DNA of 60,000 nt from Nematostella vectensis (taxonomy: Eukaryota; Cnidaria; Anthozoa; Actiniaria; Edwardsiidae): the NCBI RefSeq assembly GCF_932526225.1, contig NC_064034.1, positions 18,538,927 to 18,598,926 of the forward strand, given 5' to 3'. The notes under the pieces are model-generated. The model had not been told where the DNA came from. It saw only the letters and a program-made list of their open reading frames with translations, and searched no databases. A program made the position numbers and the translations under genes. Shown here piece after piece: positions 1-10,200 of this stretch (position 1 is the stretch's first letter; every line of letters begins with the position of its first letter).

Positions 1-467
1 AGATCAAATAAACAATACTTCAGGAAACGATAGCAACAACCGACATAGCCCCAAAACAAACTGTGAAGATCAATTATCGATACTTTATGATTTTAGATTT
101 GTTTATTTAAACCAAGTACAGTATCACAACAGGATTACTGGTAAAAACGCAATTAAAGAAGGGAAGAAAATGATTTTCACCACGCTAAGGTTTACTCTAG
201 AACAAAGAGTTGACGATGTCCTTTACATTTGTTAAAATATCGCTGGTCACTGCTTTCGAGCAAAAGACGAGGCTATCTCCCGCTTAATTCTGTGGAATCC
301 CGGCCGACGCCCCGTCAGGTCTTGCAAGCGGACCTTCCCTACCACATTTCCGCGTTTCCACAGGACCTGCCATCTGTCATGGTAAACTGTTGTGCAAGAT
401 ATCTCGGCCGAGGCCGTAGGATGATGATGAGTTGACATCATCTGATAACGTCATCAGCAGCACTTAC
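1..467 (-). other. Intron 9 of DD3-3-like paralog A
   Basis: This is the intron that follows exon 9 of paralog A on the minus strand. Its 3' splice region must lie at or just beyond the left edge, because bases 1-70 match positions 9054-9123 of paralog B, which directly precede the exon 10 acceptor there. The ORFs in it show nothing gene-like. Confidence 0.75.
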
Positions 468-3400
468 CTTATTCTGAAGACACAGCGCTCGTGAGGTGTG
501 TCGGGAACGTGCCAGTCGTACTTCATGAACTCCCCACCGATTGCGTTGCCTTGGTGATTGTCACGTGACCATGGCGAGGGCAGGCACTCTGGTGCGGTCA
601 AACCATGTGACTGGGAACTGGTCCAGACGGCGTTGGTAACTTTCTGAAAGCAAGACCAAAATTGGATTTCGATCAACCACTCCTTTGTGGTTGTTTATAA
701 TTGAAAATCCACGTTCGGTGTATTGGCAAGGAAATTTAAAGATAAAATTTAAAGATAACAATCTATGATTTATGTCTGTTCTTGACGATATTTAATAGAA
801 AATGTCTTGGTTACTCGCTTGAATTAGCCGATGGAAATAAATCTTATATGCTCCCGGCATAAAAATGACGGCGTTATTGGCTTTCTTAAAGAGAAGTTTA
901 AAGGTTAAGGAAAATAAAGCACTAATATTATAATGCACACAATGGGACCGTGATTAAGTTATAGATCAAAATACTTAAAAGTATCTTCAAAACAGAGTAA
1001 AGATGTCAAGGCACCTATTATATCTTGATCTTTATACTAAATTGTGCATGAGGCATGTTAACGTGTCGCACCTCACATGCCTCCTTGGTGTTGGGAATAA
1101 CAAACTTGCTGTTCTTGAGGAGTTCCTCGGGAACCTTGCACTTATAGCGGTCCTTGACATTCTCGCTCTCCCGCGTGTACATCGAGCATCGTGTCACGTT
1201 GTTGGTAAATATGGCGATATCCTGACAAATGGAAAAAGGAACCGTGAGATAGCCAGTCTATACTCACCTTAACAGACTCTTTGTGTTGATCACCTGAGAA
1301 AAAACAACCAAGACAGAAATCTCTGCTAAGGAGTTGGGTTTTGGAGAAGACAGGGTACGTTCAAGATACGCCCCTCTAGGGTTGAGACAATGCATATCTT
1401 AGCCCTCCTGGTACGTGTACATACTTATTTTGTGGACTGTACCTCTTGCCACACCCCACGACCACGCCCCTGCGTGGTGTTCCTACCATGGTTCTGGGTG
1501 ACGTTTCCTCCGTTGCACGCCCCTAGCTTGATGACACGCCTCTGTGTTGTACACCCATCAGGGAGCTAGGTGACATGCACCCCGTTGCAGACCCCATGGT
1601 TGATCACCTGCCATGTACCCTATTGTGTACCCTTACCCCCCTCCCCCTTGCCCAAGGGGGCGTGACCCTATAACATGTGCACCTACCCTCCATGGTGTTG
1701 GGTGCCAGTACGGATAGTAATCACGCTCCTCTGGACATTCGTAGCCTCGTCTGTTCCCATTGTTGTTCTGGCGTGTGTACTTGGCGGTAATTCCTCTAAG
1801 GAGCTAACGAATAAAGGCAACATGATTTTTGGCAAAATAATCCTATGAAATGATGAAGATGAAGTTGAATATATCGCTAGTGAGGACTGTTTTCAATGAC
1901 TCCCCAAAATATAATTTAATTGTGTCTTGGTTATGGTAGCCTGCGTGCAGACGAACCCGACTAAGTTCGTCTGCACGCAGGCTAGAATAAGGGGGTTACA
2001 CCATATTAACGAGTACTTCCCCCTCACTCCTTGTCCCAAACCAGCCTTACCCGATTTTGCCCAAACCAGGTTTACCCAATTTGGCCGAAACCAGCCTTAC
2101 CCGATTTGGCCCAAACAGGCTTACCCAATTTGGCCGAAACCAGCCTTACCCGATTTGGCCCAAACAGGCTTACCCAATTTGGCCGAAACCAGCCTTACCC
2201 AATTTGGCCCAAACCAGCCTTACCCTATTTGGCCCAAACCAGCCTTACCCTATTTGGCCCAAATCAGCCTTACCCGATTTGTCCGAAACCAGCCTTACCC
2301 AATTTGGCCGAAACCAGCCTTACCCAATTTGGCCGAAACCAGCCTTACCCGATTTGGCCCAAACCAGCCTTACCCGATTTGGCCGAAACCAGCCTTACCC
2401 GATTTGGCCGAAACCAGCCTTACCCAATTTGGTCCAAACCAGCCTAACCCGATTTGGCCCAAACCAGGCTTACACAATTTGGCCCAAACCAGCCTTACCC
2501 GATTGGCCCAAACCAGCCTTACCCAATTTGGCCCAAACCAGCCTTACCCGATTTGGCCTGAAGCCGCCATACCCGATTTGCCGTGAACAGTTCCTATCAG
2601 CTTTTTAAATCCCCCCAAGCTCTGCTCCGTCTACAAACATACTCGCGCTTACCCGATCTGCCGTGAACAGCCCCTTGTGTCTATTAGTATGTAGTTCTGT
2701 TTAAACCCGGGGGAAGACTCCCATATAAAAATGACGGGGATGCTCGACCTATCTTTAAGGGGTTAAAATCGGTCAGATGTGCTGTCGCTTAAGTTCCAAA
2801 GAGCTGCTGACCTTAGGGGTGTCCGTAAGAGATAATAAAAAGGGATCATTCTAAAATGATCTTTTAACGCACTTTATGGCACCAAGCTGTTGGCTACTGG
2901 CGTATGATGATCGCAATAACTATAAAACGTTGTTTGGGTCCCCTTCATCGAAAATCAGATTAATATAAAAAGTTTAAAAGCCACGCCCATTTTGCTGTCT
3001 CTTAGGGGTAACAAAAAATTGAAAAGCCACGCTCATTTTGCAATCTCTTAGGGATCAATATCTTTTTCTTGTCGAGCACCCCTGTCATTTTTATATGGGA
3101 GTCCTCCCGGGTATTTAAATCACACCCCTTACCTCTTGGCTGAAACGAATCTCGCCCGATCGGCCCTCAATTGACCCATTTTTTTACCGATGCAGTCTAT
3201 TATAACTCCTTCTTCCCCCAAACCAGTCTTACCCGATCTGCGGTGAACAGCCCTTTGTTTCTTTCTCTTCTCCTGCACTCGTTGTAGTAGTCGTAATCCT
3301 CGTGCATCCCAAACCTTAAATACACATCCGTAAAATTAGGTAAAAGCTCTACGACCTTTATAAATCTTTTTAACAAACCAAACAAGCAAGAGAAGGGATG

Positions 3401-5989
3401 GACAAGTCTCTATATTAGGGAATAGCTGTCAGTGTTTGGCTCTCTATCAATGCTACTAAAGTACTACCGAAAAGATAATCACTTTCGTCTGTTACTGCAT
3501 TGAACCCTGTGCCCTACGTACCTCGTGTCGGTATTACAATTCTTGTTCTCGCAGGCATTCGGGTTATCCGGGATAGTACTGCAAGAAAATACGAACTTGA
3601 TGAGGATGTAACGTGCTGGCGATAACGAAACGATGGGACAGTAATAAGTCAAGCGTTCAAGGTGTTCATATCGCGAACTTTTTGCGCGTTAGCCAGCTTA
3701 GCAATCGCAGACGGCTTGGAGGCACAGACCCCGCGCGCCTGGAGAGAAGGATGGAGCCAATGTAGGCAAAGGGATGCTTCCTAATCCTTCCCTCTCCCTA
3801 GCGCGCACCTCGTTTCCGTCTCTCTTTCCAACCCTTTGGGCTTGCTACACAGGTTCTTTGCGAGCAGGATCTTATAGAGTATGAGGTAACATTCCGCGCG
3901 CCAGTTTCCTTTGCACAATTTCTGCCTATTATGGAAACAGTATTTATCTTACAAAGTCGTTCATGTACCAACCGCATATGTACTGAAGGGCTGAAGGACA
4001 CTCTTTGTCAAGGGAGAGGGGGTAGTTACTTACGTGTACTATAGGACTAGCACACACTCACTTATAGGGGGGAGGGGGCAGTTTTACTTGCGTCAAGTCC
4101 CATCTCGCACCAGGTCCCCACACATGTACTATAGGTCTGGCACACACTCGTTGTTAAGGGGGGAGGGGTAGTGTTAATCACTTGCGCCGAGTCCCATATC
4201 GCACCAAGTCCCCGCACATGTACTGCAAGACTAGCTCACGATCGTTGTTAAGGGGGGAGGGGTAGTGTTACTCACTTGCGGCGGGTCCCATCTCGCACCA
4301 GGTCCCCGCACATGTACTGCAAGACTAGCTCACACTCGTTGTTAAGGGGGGAGGGGTAGTGTTACTCACTTGCGGCGGGTCCCATCTCGCACCAGGTCCC
4401 CGCACATGTACTGCAAGACTAGCTCACACTCGTTGTTCATGTCTCCACACGAATGCTGGTTCGCCCTGTGGCAAATAAATCAGTTAATGTGGATATAACC
4501 TTGAACTAGAAGTCATCGTGTTAGTTAGCTTTAACGTTTAAACAGAGAGGGGACTCCATGTCATACCATTGAACTTGAACGTGTGATCCGGTGTAGTAGT
4601 ACAGATTGCCCACATTGTGGCCGCCGCGGTTATTGTTCTGGGAGTCAAAAAGCCTTCAGAAAAGAAAATACAAGAGGATACGTTAGACTAAGTACAACGG
4701 TCCGTTATCTAGACTAGAAAGACGAAAAAAAAACCTGGCCAGAAGGATATCAGAATATCAATATACATTAGAATATTCTTTTCCAATATTTACAGCCTAT
4801 TGCAACTGGAATCATTGGCTGTCATCGGAGTCCACAGGTTGAAGAGCTGCCTGACCCTTTTTTCTCCGAAAAAAATCATTAAAGAAATATCTCTTAGTTC
4901 CTTGAAAAATTGTAGCGGAGTGTGATGAATAAAAAAAAAGATGGCAAACGAGATTGTGCCAGGCTCGTGATGTTAGCTCGAAGGGGATACTACTTTTTTA
5001 CTAACCTGTTGGCGTTGCTTCTTTCACGTCCGTTTTCATCGAGTCGATTATTACTACCCCTATAACGACAATTAGAAAATGATCACTGCCACTCGACCAA
5101 TCAGCGCCTTCCATTTGAACACCTAAATCTCATAGTAATTAAGGTGTCAAGCGGCGAGGGCATTGAACAATAGGGAATTAGTGGGAAATGTAGTTAGTAA
5201 TTAGTGGTTATTTACTAAGTGATTAGTATTCCCTGAGTTGCACCTTTATTATAATTGTTTTCCAGGAGGAAAACAATAAAAACAAAGTTGCAACTTAGGG
5301 AATACTAATCACTAAGTAGATGACTACTAATATCTAACTAACTACAAACCTCACTGAAATGTCCCTGTTATTCAAAATCCTCAACTGCTTCACATCCTAG
5401 AGAAAAACAAGAGCGGCAAAATTACAATGTTTATTGTGTTTACTAATATCAAAGTTATTCACAAATATTTCAACATAGCTCAGCGATGGAAAGAAAGAAA
5501 AAAAACCTGAATAACATGATTTATCCTTCTCTTCTCGCGTCTGCAGAGCGTACTTTTTCGTGTTTTTGACGGGGGATTCGTTCCTGCTCTCCGTTTGCTT
5601 ACTTTCTTTCGCCGAGTGTTTTTTTTAAAACCTCGCGCTTTCTTTTTCGGGAATGGAATAATCAAGCGCTCCGGCTTCGGGTCTTGCAGAGTTGACTCGC
5701 GCTATGCATTCGCAGATTTTTGTTAATTCGTGCCCTAAATCCCATAGAACACGAGCAGACATTATTTAACACTTACGAAGAAGCCAACTTTCATTAAAAG
5801 CTCTAGGGGAAGTGGCATTGTGTACTATACAGTGTAGTCTGTGCATCCTAATAAAAAAATAGGAGAAATCTTCCTCTGTGCTTTTCGAAAATATAGTATT
5901 TTCAAATATAGGTCCTACCTCGGGTTGTGCAGGTTTATGTCGGCACAGACCACGCCAAACAGCGCGATGATCAGAGCAAAACTTCGCAT
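468..5989 (-). CDS. DD3-3: DD3-3-like secreted protein, paralog A (partial, exons 1-9)
   Basis: Likely a secreted protein of the DD3-3 family, first named in Dictyostelium; its biochemical role is not known to me. Exons on the minus strand: 5919-5989, 5006-5059, 4567-4653, 4370-4465, 3522-3578, 3233-3314, 1687-1803, 1072-1221 and 468-643. All have AG/GT borders and join in phase. The start at 5989 gives a hydrophobic signal peptide ([16 protein letters not shown]) followed by [20 protein letters not shown]. Later exons carry [20 protein letters not shown], the Cys-containing exon 4 ([14 protein letters not shown]), the acidic YDYYNEC exon and [20 protein letters not shown]. Exon lengths equal those of paralog B exactly (71, 54, 87, 96, 57, 82, 117, 150, 176 bp). 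Exons 10-13 lie outside the window. No inactivating change is visible. The family call rests on recalled motifs. Confidence 0.83.
1595..1795 (-). repeat. Gene-conversion tract shared with paralog B
   Basis: These 201 bases are identical, without gaps, to 10189-10389 (constant offset 8594). The tract covers nearly all of exon 7 and about 90 bases of the following intron. Exons 8 and 9 nearby differ between paralogs at many positions, so the identity is local. It stops a few bases inside the 5' end of exon 7, where the paralogs read LLRG and KLKG. Confidence 0.8.
1937..1984. repeat. Perfect 20-bp inverted repeat (hairpin)
   Basis: Arms 1937-1956 and 1965-1984 are perfect reverse complements around an 8-base loop. 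The arm begins TAGCCTGCGTGCAGACGAAC. It lies in intron 6 of paralog A beside the 25-bp minisatellite. A weaker pair with similar ends (TAGCCTGCGT, CAGGCTA) is seen at about 45533-45598, suggesting a foldback transposon remnant. Confidence 0.8.
2038..2590. repeat. 25-bp minisatellite built from a splice-donor sequence
   Basis: About 21 imperfect copies of a 25-bp unit (24 where one C is lost) lie in intron 6 of paralog A. On the minus strand each reads AAATCGGGTAAGGCTGGTTT or a close variant. This matches the end of exon 6 and its donor (CAGATCGG|GTAAG), so the array looks like an expanded exon 6 5' splice site. The long plus-strand ORFs here, rich in Pro, Leu and Trp, are repeat artefacts: all three frames stay open because 25 is not a multiple of three. 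Confidence 0.85.
2569..2680 (-). repeat. Partial copies of exon 6 with donor
   Basis: Two degenerate copies of the 3' end of exon 6 (about 2569-2600 and 2648-2680) lie in intron 6 of paralog A, between true exon 6 and the minisatellite. Each encodes a version of GLFTADR followed by GGGTA, but has no acceptor of its own. A similar copy lies at 10515-10545 in paralog B. Confidence 0.7.
2703..3119. mobile_element. MITE-like element with ~45-bp terminal inverted repeats
   Basis: The left end (about 2703-2750) and the reverse complement of the right end (about 3070-3119) share CCCGGG, ACTCCCATATAAAAATGAC and GGGRTGCTCGAC. The roughly 415-bp interior has no ORF and carries internal repeats around CTCTTAGGG. 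It sits in intron 6 of paralog A and is absent from the same intron of B. I read it as a short non-autonomous DNA transposon; no clear target-site duplication was resolved. Confidence 0.7.
4040..4440 (-). repeat. 94-bp tandem array of exon 4 end plus splice donor (paralog A)
   Basis: The landmark CTCGTTGTT occurs at 4147, 4241 (variant), 4335 and 4429, an exact 94-base period, with an older copy near 4058. Each unit holds about 70 bases of exon 4 (codons from NNECELV to the donor), the GTGAGT site and the first bases of the intron. The real exon 4 is the unit nearest the acceptor. The plus strand of each unit contains GGGGGGAGGGG. Confidence 0.88.
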
Positions 5990-7145
5990 TACAAGTAGGA
6001 ACAAGGCTTCCCAGATCACTCCTACTCTTGTCGAATTCAGCTTCGTCTACGACTTTGTGGGAAAAGTAAAGCTCTTATAATAATCACCCTATTGTTTCCT
6101 TAGTACACTTTTATTGCATGCGAAACAATGGGGAAAAGATGGAAGTATGTTCAGCTGTGCAACTTCTCAGGTAAGGCTTAAGTTTCGCCTTTTTCTTCAT
6201 TTCTCCAAACCTTCCTTTAACTGACGAACTTCAATAGCGACTTTAATCTTATGATGCCTGGATTTGGTTGTAGTGAGAAACGCTTGTCGAAGACGACAGT
6301 AGAGTTTTTTGTATCAATATCAAATGGCGGTAGGTAGCTCAAAATATAAACAAAGGATGGTAAAAGTACTTATTCATTCACCGGAGTGTTTATAGCGTTC
6401 AATACGCGGCAAGAGCTGTGTAAATAAGATACTTAGTATGTTGATCTGAAGAACAAAAAACATGGAATTGCCTATTAGTCAACGAAGAAGGAATAACCAA
6501 GACACAACAAACACAAACGCTCTCAAGTTAATGGTTCTAGCTTTTATCCCCAGTCTCGACAAGCTCTTATTGTAAATACAGGTTTAAAAAACTTGTTTAA
6601 AAAATACTTTAGGGAGTCTTTGTGTTGGTTATTAGGTATATCATGGGATATAAAACTTTCCTTGTTATACAGTGACGTTTTAAGAAACACGAAGAATTTG
6701 TTGCTCTCTCTCAGTCGAATTTTTTTTTTTTACATATTTAGAATTTTTCTTTTCCCGCTTAGGCCTAGACAAATTTTCCAAACCAACGTTATTCTAGTAG
6801 TTTTTCTTATGGTTTGTATTAGTAGGCATTTTTAGGATCCGGGGAATCGAGGTCAAAGGCGCAAAATAGGCGAAACAAGGCCGGCGAAGGAGGAGGGGCT
6901 AGGAGCCGGGAGTCAATAGAAAGGGTAGAGAGGTTGTGAGAGGTCTTCTCCATTCTTTCTCTTCTCTATCTCCTACCCAATCCCCCTCCGCCGCCTCGTT
7001 CTTGCGCCTCGTTTCGCTCATGTTCTTACAACACCGATTATCTCTCTTCTTGTATATATTTTTTTACGTATTTTGGCTTGTTTGAACAACATACGACCGG
7101 CCAAGTGTAATGATTAAAACGACAATGAATACAATGTTCTCCCGT
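5990..7145. other. Spacer between the two DD3-3-like genes
   Basis: This spacer holds the 5' flank of paralog A and the 3' flank of paralog B. No coding exon was recognised; the short ORFs are AT-rich with no supporting motif. A purine/pyrimidine-biased, partly self-complementary block lies at 6840-7025. Confidence 0.5.
6840..7025. repeat. Purine/pyrimidine-biased quasi-inverted repeat
   Basis: The left half (about 6850-6940) is G/A-rich, including GGCGAAACAAGGC and GGAGGAGGGG. The right half (about 6950-7025) is C/T-rich and its reverse complement carries GCGAAACGAGGCGC and GGCGGAGGGGG. The arms pair imperfectly. It may be a foldback element remnant or simply skewed low-complexity DNA. Confidence 0.45.
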
Positions 7146-7151
7146 TTTATT
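7146..7151 (-). promoter_or_regulatory. Candidate polyadenylation signal for paralog B
   Basis: AATAAA is present on the minus strand about 55 bases beyond the TAG stop at 7206-7208. The position fits a poly(A) signal for the upstream gene. Confidence 0.5.
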
Positions 7152-7205
7152 TATCTAAACTTTACAATAGTTATCATCAGTAATTCAAATTAGTCTGTTG
7201 CTCTG

Positions 7206-10200
7206 CTACTTGACAACGATTCTCCCCTTCTGGCTCCTGTTAGTGAAGTTGTTGTTTCTAGTGCACATGTAGTAAAATGTCCCCGCTTTTGTAACCTTTC
7301 GCGGTCCAAGGTCAAAGTACCGACCTGTGTAATCCAACTTCTCATTGTTTTGAGAGATAGCGGACTCTGCAATCAAGATTCAAGAAAAATCCATGGAGAA
7401 AACATCTGTCGATCTTTTCAAACTTTTTAATGGTAAGTGTAACAACTAAAGCAAAACGTTGCTGAGCCGGGTATTGCAACATGTATCCCCTGTCTTGTGC
7501 TATGGACTGCCAACATAATACAAGTTCCATCAACATCTACCTTTAATCTTATTACCAACAACATCACAGCCAAACTTTACATAATAAGCTGGATCAATTT
7601 ATCAAAGGTGACCTCAAAGCTCATGCCTTACTCACGGGGGTATGATATGGCCAGGTATTGCAGGTCGTGTCTGTCCAGTCCCAGGAAGGAAGAGTTGTCT
7701 AGGTGCATGGGGTAGTTCCTGCCCCAGTGTCCATAGGTGAAAGATCGGCTTACTCCCACAGGGTACGCTTTGCCCTCCAAGAGAAGCACATTGTGTCTGT
7801 CTGTGCCCGCCTTTCCCTCGCCAGCATTGTTGGCTGGGTTGGTGTCAGACCCAGTCCATCTAAAGAGATAAAGATGTAGTTTCGTCTTTTATATTCCTAT
7901 TCGTGGTTGCTTATCAGCTCGGCGTACATATCTTTACATATATATTTTATTTTCACACTTCAGTACGGTTAGTCAGAGTGCGATCCAGCGGGTAAATAAA
8001 TCGGCTTACTATTCTCATACTATACTCTCGAAAATCGTCCATTCAGACATAACAGCTATGGTGTGCACTAAACGAATGACAGTATACACATAATTACTGG
8101 AAGTGTACCCAACTTCACCTTAAACTTAGAAGTGTTTGTATTTATTACCTCATTTTGAACTATCTGAAAGTGTATGTATTGATTCCCTCTCATGGTAAAC
8201 TAATTGGAATTGTATTTATCTATACCCTGCCATGGTAAACTTACTGGAAGTGTTTGATTCCCTCTCATGAAAAACTTACTGGAAGTGTATGTACTCATCC
8301 CCTTCATTGTAAACTTACTGGAAGTGGACGTATTCGTTCCTCTTCATGGTGACTGTGTTTGGGACGAAGTCGTACTCGGTGGTCGGAAAGACTTGCACGA
8401 TGTTGCCTCGTTTGCCTCGCACGTTTACGTTATGGATCTTGGCGGACTTGAGGTACGACGGGCGCTTGCGAATGGCAAATGTGTGGCTCCTGAAAACAAA
8501 TATATAAAAGAGAGCGAGTAAGTAAGAAAATGGGAATATAAGGAAAAAGAGGAGGAAGGGGGTGATTATCTGGAGAAGGTTCGAGTTCCAAAGGAAATCT
8601 TAAAAAAGAAGAATAGAGGTACTCAGGTAGAACGGGATAACCAAATGGTCTATAGGCTTCGCAGCTCTCACATAAGGAAACATGCTTTTTATAGTTTGAA
8701 AGCTAATTGTCATTTGTCAGCTACCAAATATACTGCTCTTCTAAAAGACTGGCTTTCTGAAACCTATCACGATTCTACCTGTCCTCGAATGTCCTCCCGT
8801 CCTGGTTCGTGTTGATCTGGATGCGGAGTTTGAAGCCACGCACGTTTGCGAAGATTCTCACGTCGGGATCGTTTCTGTAGTAGTAACCTCGTCTCCGTGT
8901 TTCAAAGTCACTAAGCCTTTTGCCTTTCTTATCCTTTAGGTCGTATTTGTCTTGATAGTGAAATGCGTTTGCAATGTTGGGTCGGCTGTTGCGCTGGTAG
9001 TCCGTAGTGGGGTCCCACGCTGGGTAGTCACCCGTGGTGATGTTGTACCTCAGAAGATCAAATAAACGATACTTCAGGAAACGATAGCAACGACCGACAT
9101 AGCCCCAAAACAAACCGTGAAGATCAGATGATCGATAAGGAAATATACATCATGGTTATTACACAAACCATGTCTAGAGAAACTAAACAGCTGTGTCTGT
9201 ACAAAACCATTCATGCAAAAATACTTCATACGAACTTTTCTACAGCTAGTACGTTCTTTTACATCGACCTAGATACATCCACACATACATTCTAGATACA
9301 TCCACTAGAACAAGTCGTCATCTGATGACATCATTAGTAGGACTTACCTTATCCTGAAGACACAACGCTCGTGAGGCATGTCGGGAACGGTCCAGTCGTA
9401 CTTCATGAACTCCCCACCGACTGTGTTGCCCTGGTGATTGTCACGTGACCATGGCGAGGGTAGGCACTCTGGTGCGGTCATGCCATGTGACTGGGATTTG
9501 GTCCAGACGGCGTTCTTAATTTTCTAAGAATTAGAGAGAGGAAAATTAAAGAGTTCGATGGGGAGAAATACACGGATGGCGAAATGACGTGCGATTAAAC
9601 TTTATGTTTATCACGCACCTTGCATTCTTTCATGGTGTCAGGAATAACAAACTTGCTGTTCTTGAGGAGTTCCGCGGGAACCTTGCACTTGTAGCGGCCC
9701 TTTACATTCTCGCTCTCCCGCGTGTACATCGAGCATCGTGTCACGTTATTGGTGAACACAGCGATATCCTGAGAAATAGAACAAGGCACCGTGTGACATA
9801 GCCATAGACATTTAAGAAGGCACCGTGCGATGCTTACCACGCGCATGGTTATAATGTTCAATAGTGTAAGAAAAACTTCAAGTGCCCCGCGGGGCATAGT
9901 TTGTATATCCTATGAAGTACCTTACGCACACTTTTCGTCACATTCTTCTTCACTTTTTTCCTGATTATTTCTTTATAATTTTTGGTAGAGCGGTTCACTT
10001 CACACTTGCGGTGTGATTTATCTCATGGTATCCCCATGGTTACCCCGCGCTCCAGTGTAGTGCAGTGTACCAGTGGGGTAACATTGGTAATAAATCTACA
10101 CCCCTTGTCCAAGGCAGCGCCCTGTACCTGCCTTCCACGAGACATACCTCTTTCAGGGGCGTAGCCAGGTATTGCAGAGCCCTTTGTCCATGGTTGATCA

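Noticed and set aside
1927-2608. Three overlapping plus-strand ORFs (up to 219 codons) rich in Pro, Leu and Trp
   Set aside because: They are translations of the 25-bp minisatellite in successive frames inside an intron of the minus-strand gene; no start context, splice site or domain supports a protein.
9595-9897. Minus-strand 100-codon ORF
   Set aside because: It contains exon 8 of paralog B (9619-9768) but extends into introns on both sides; the exon borders give the correct reading.
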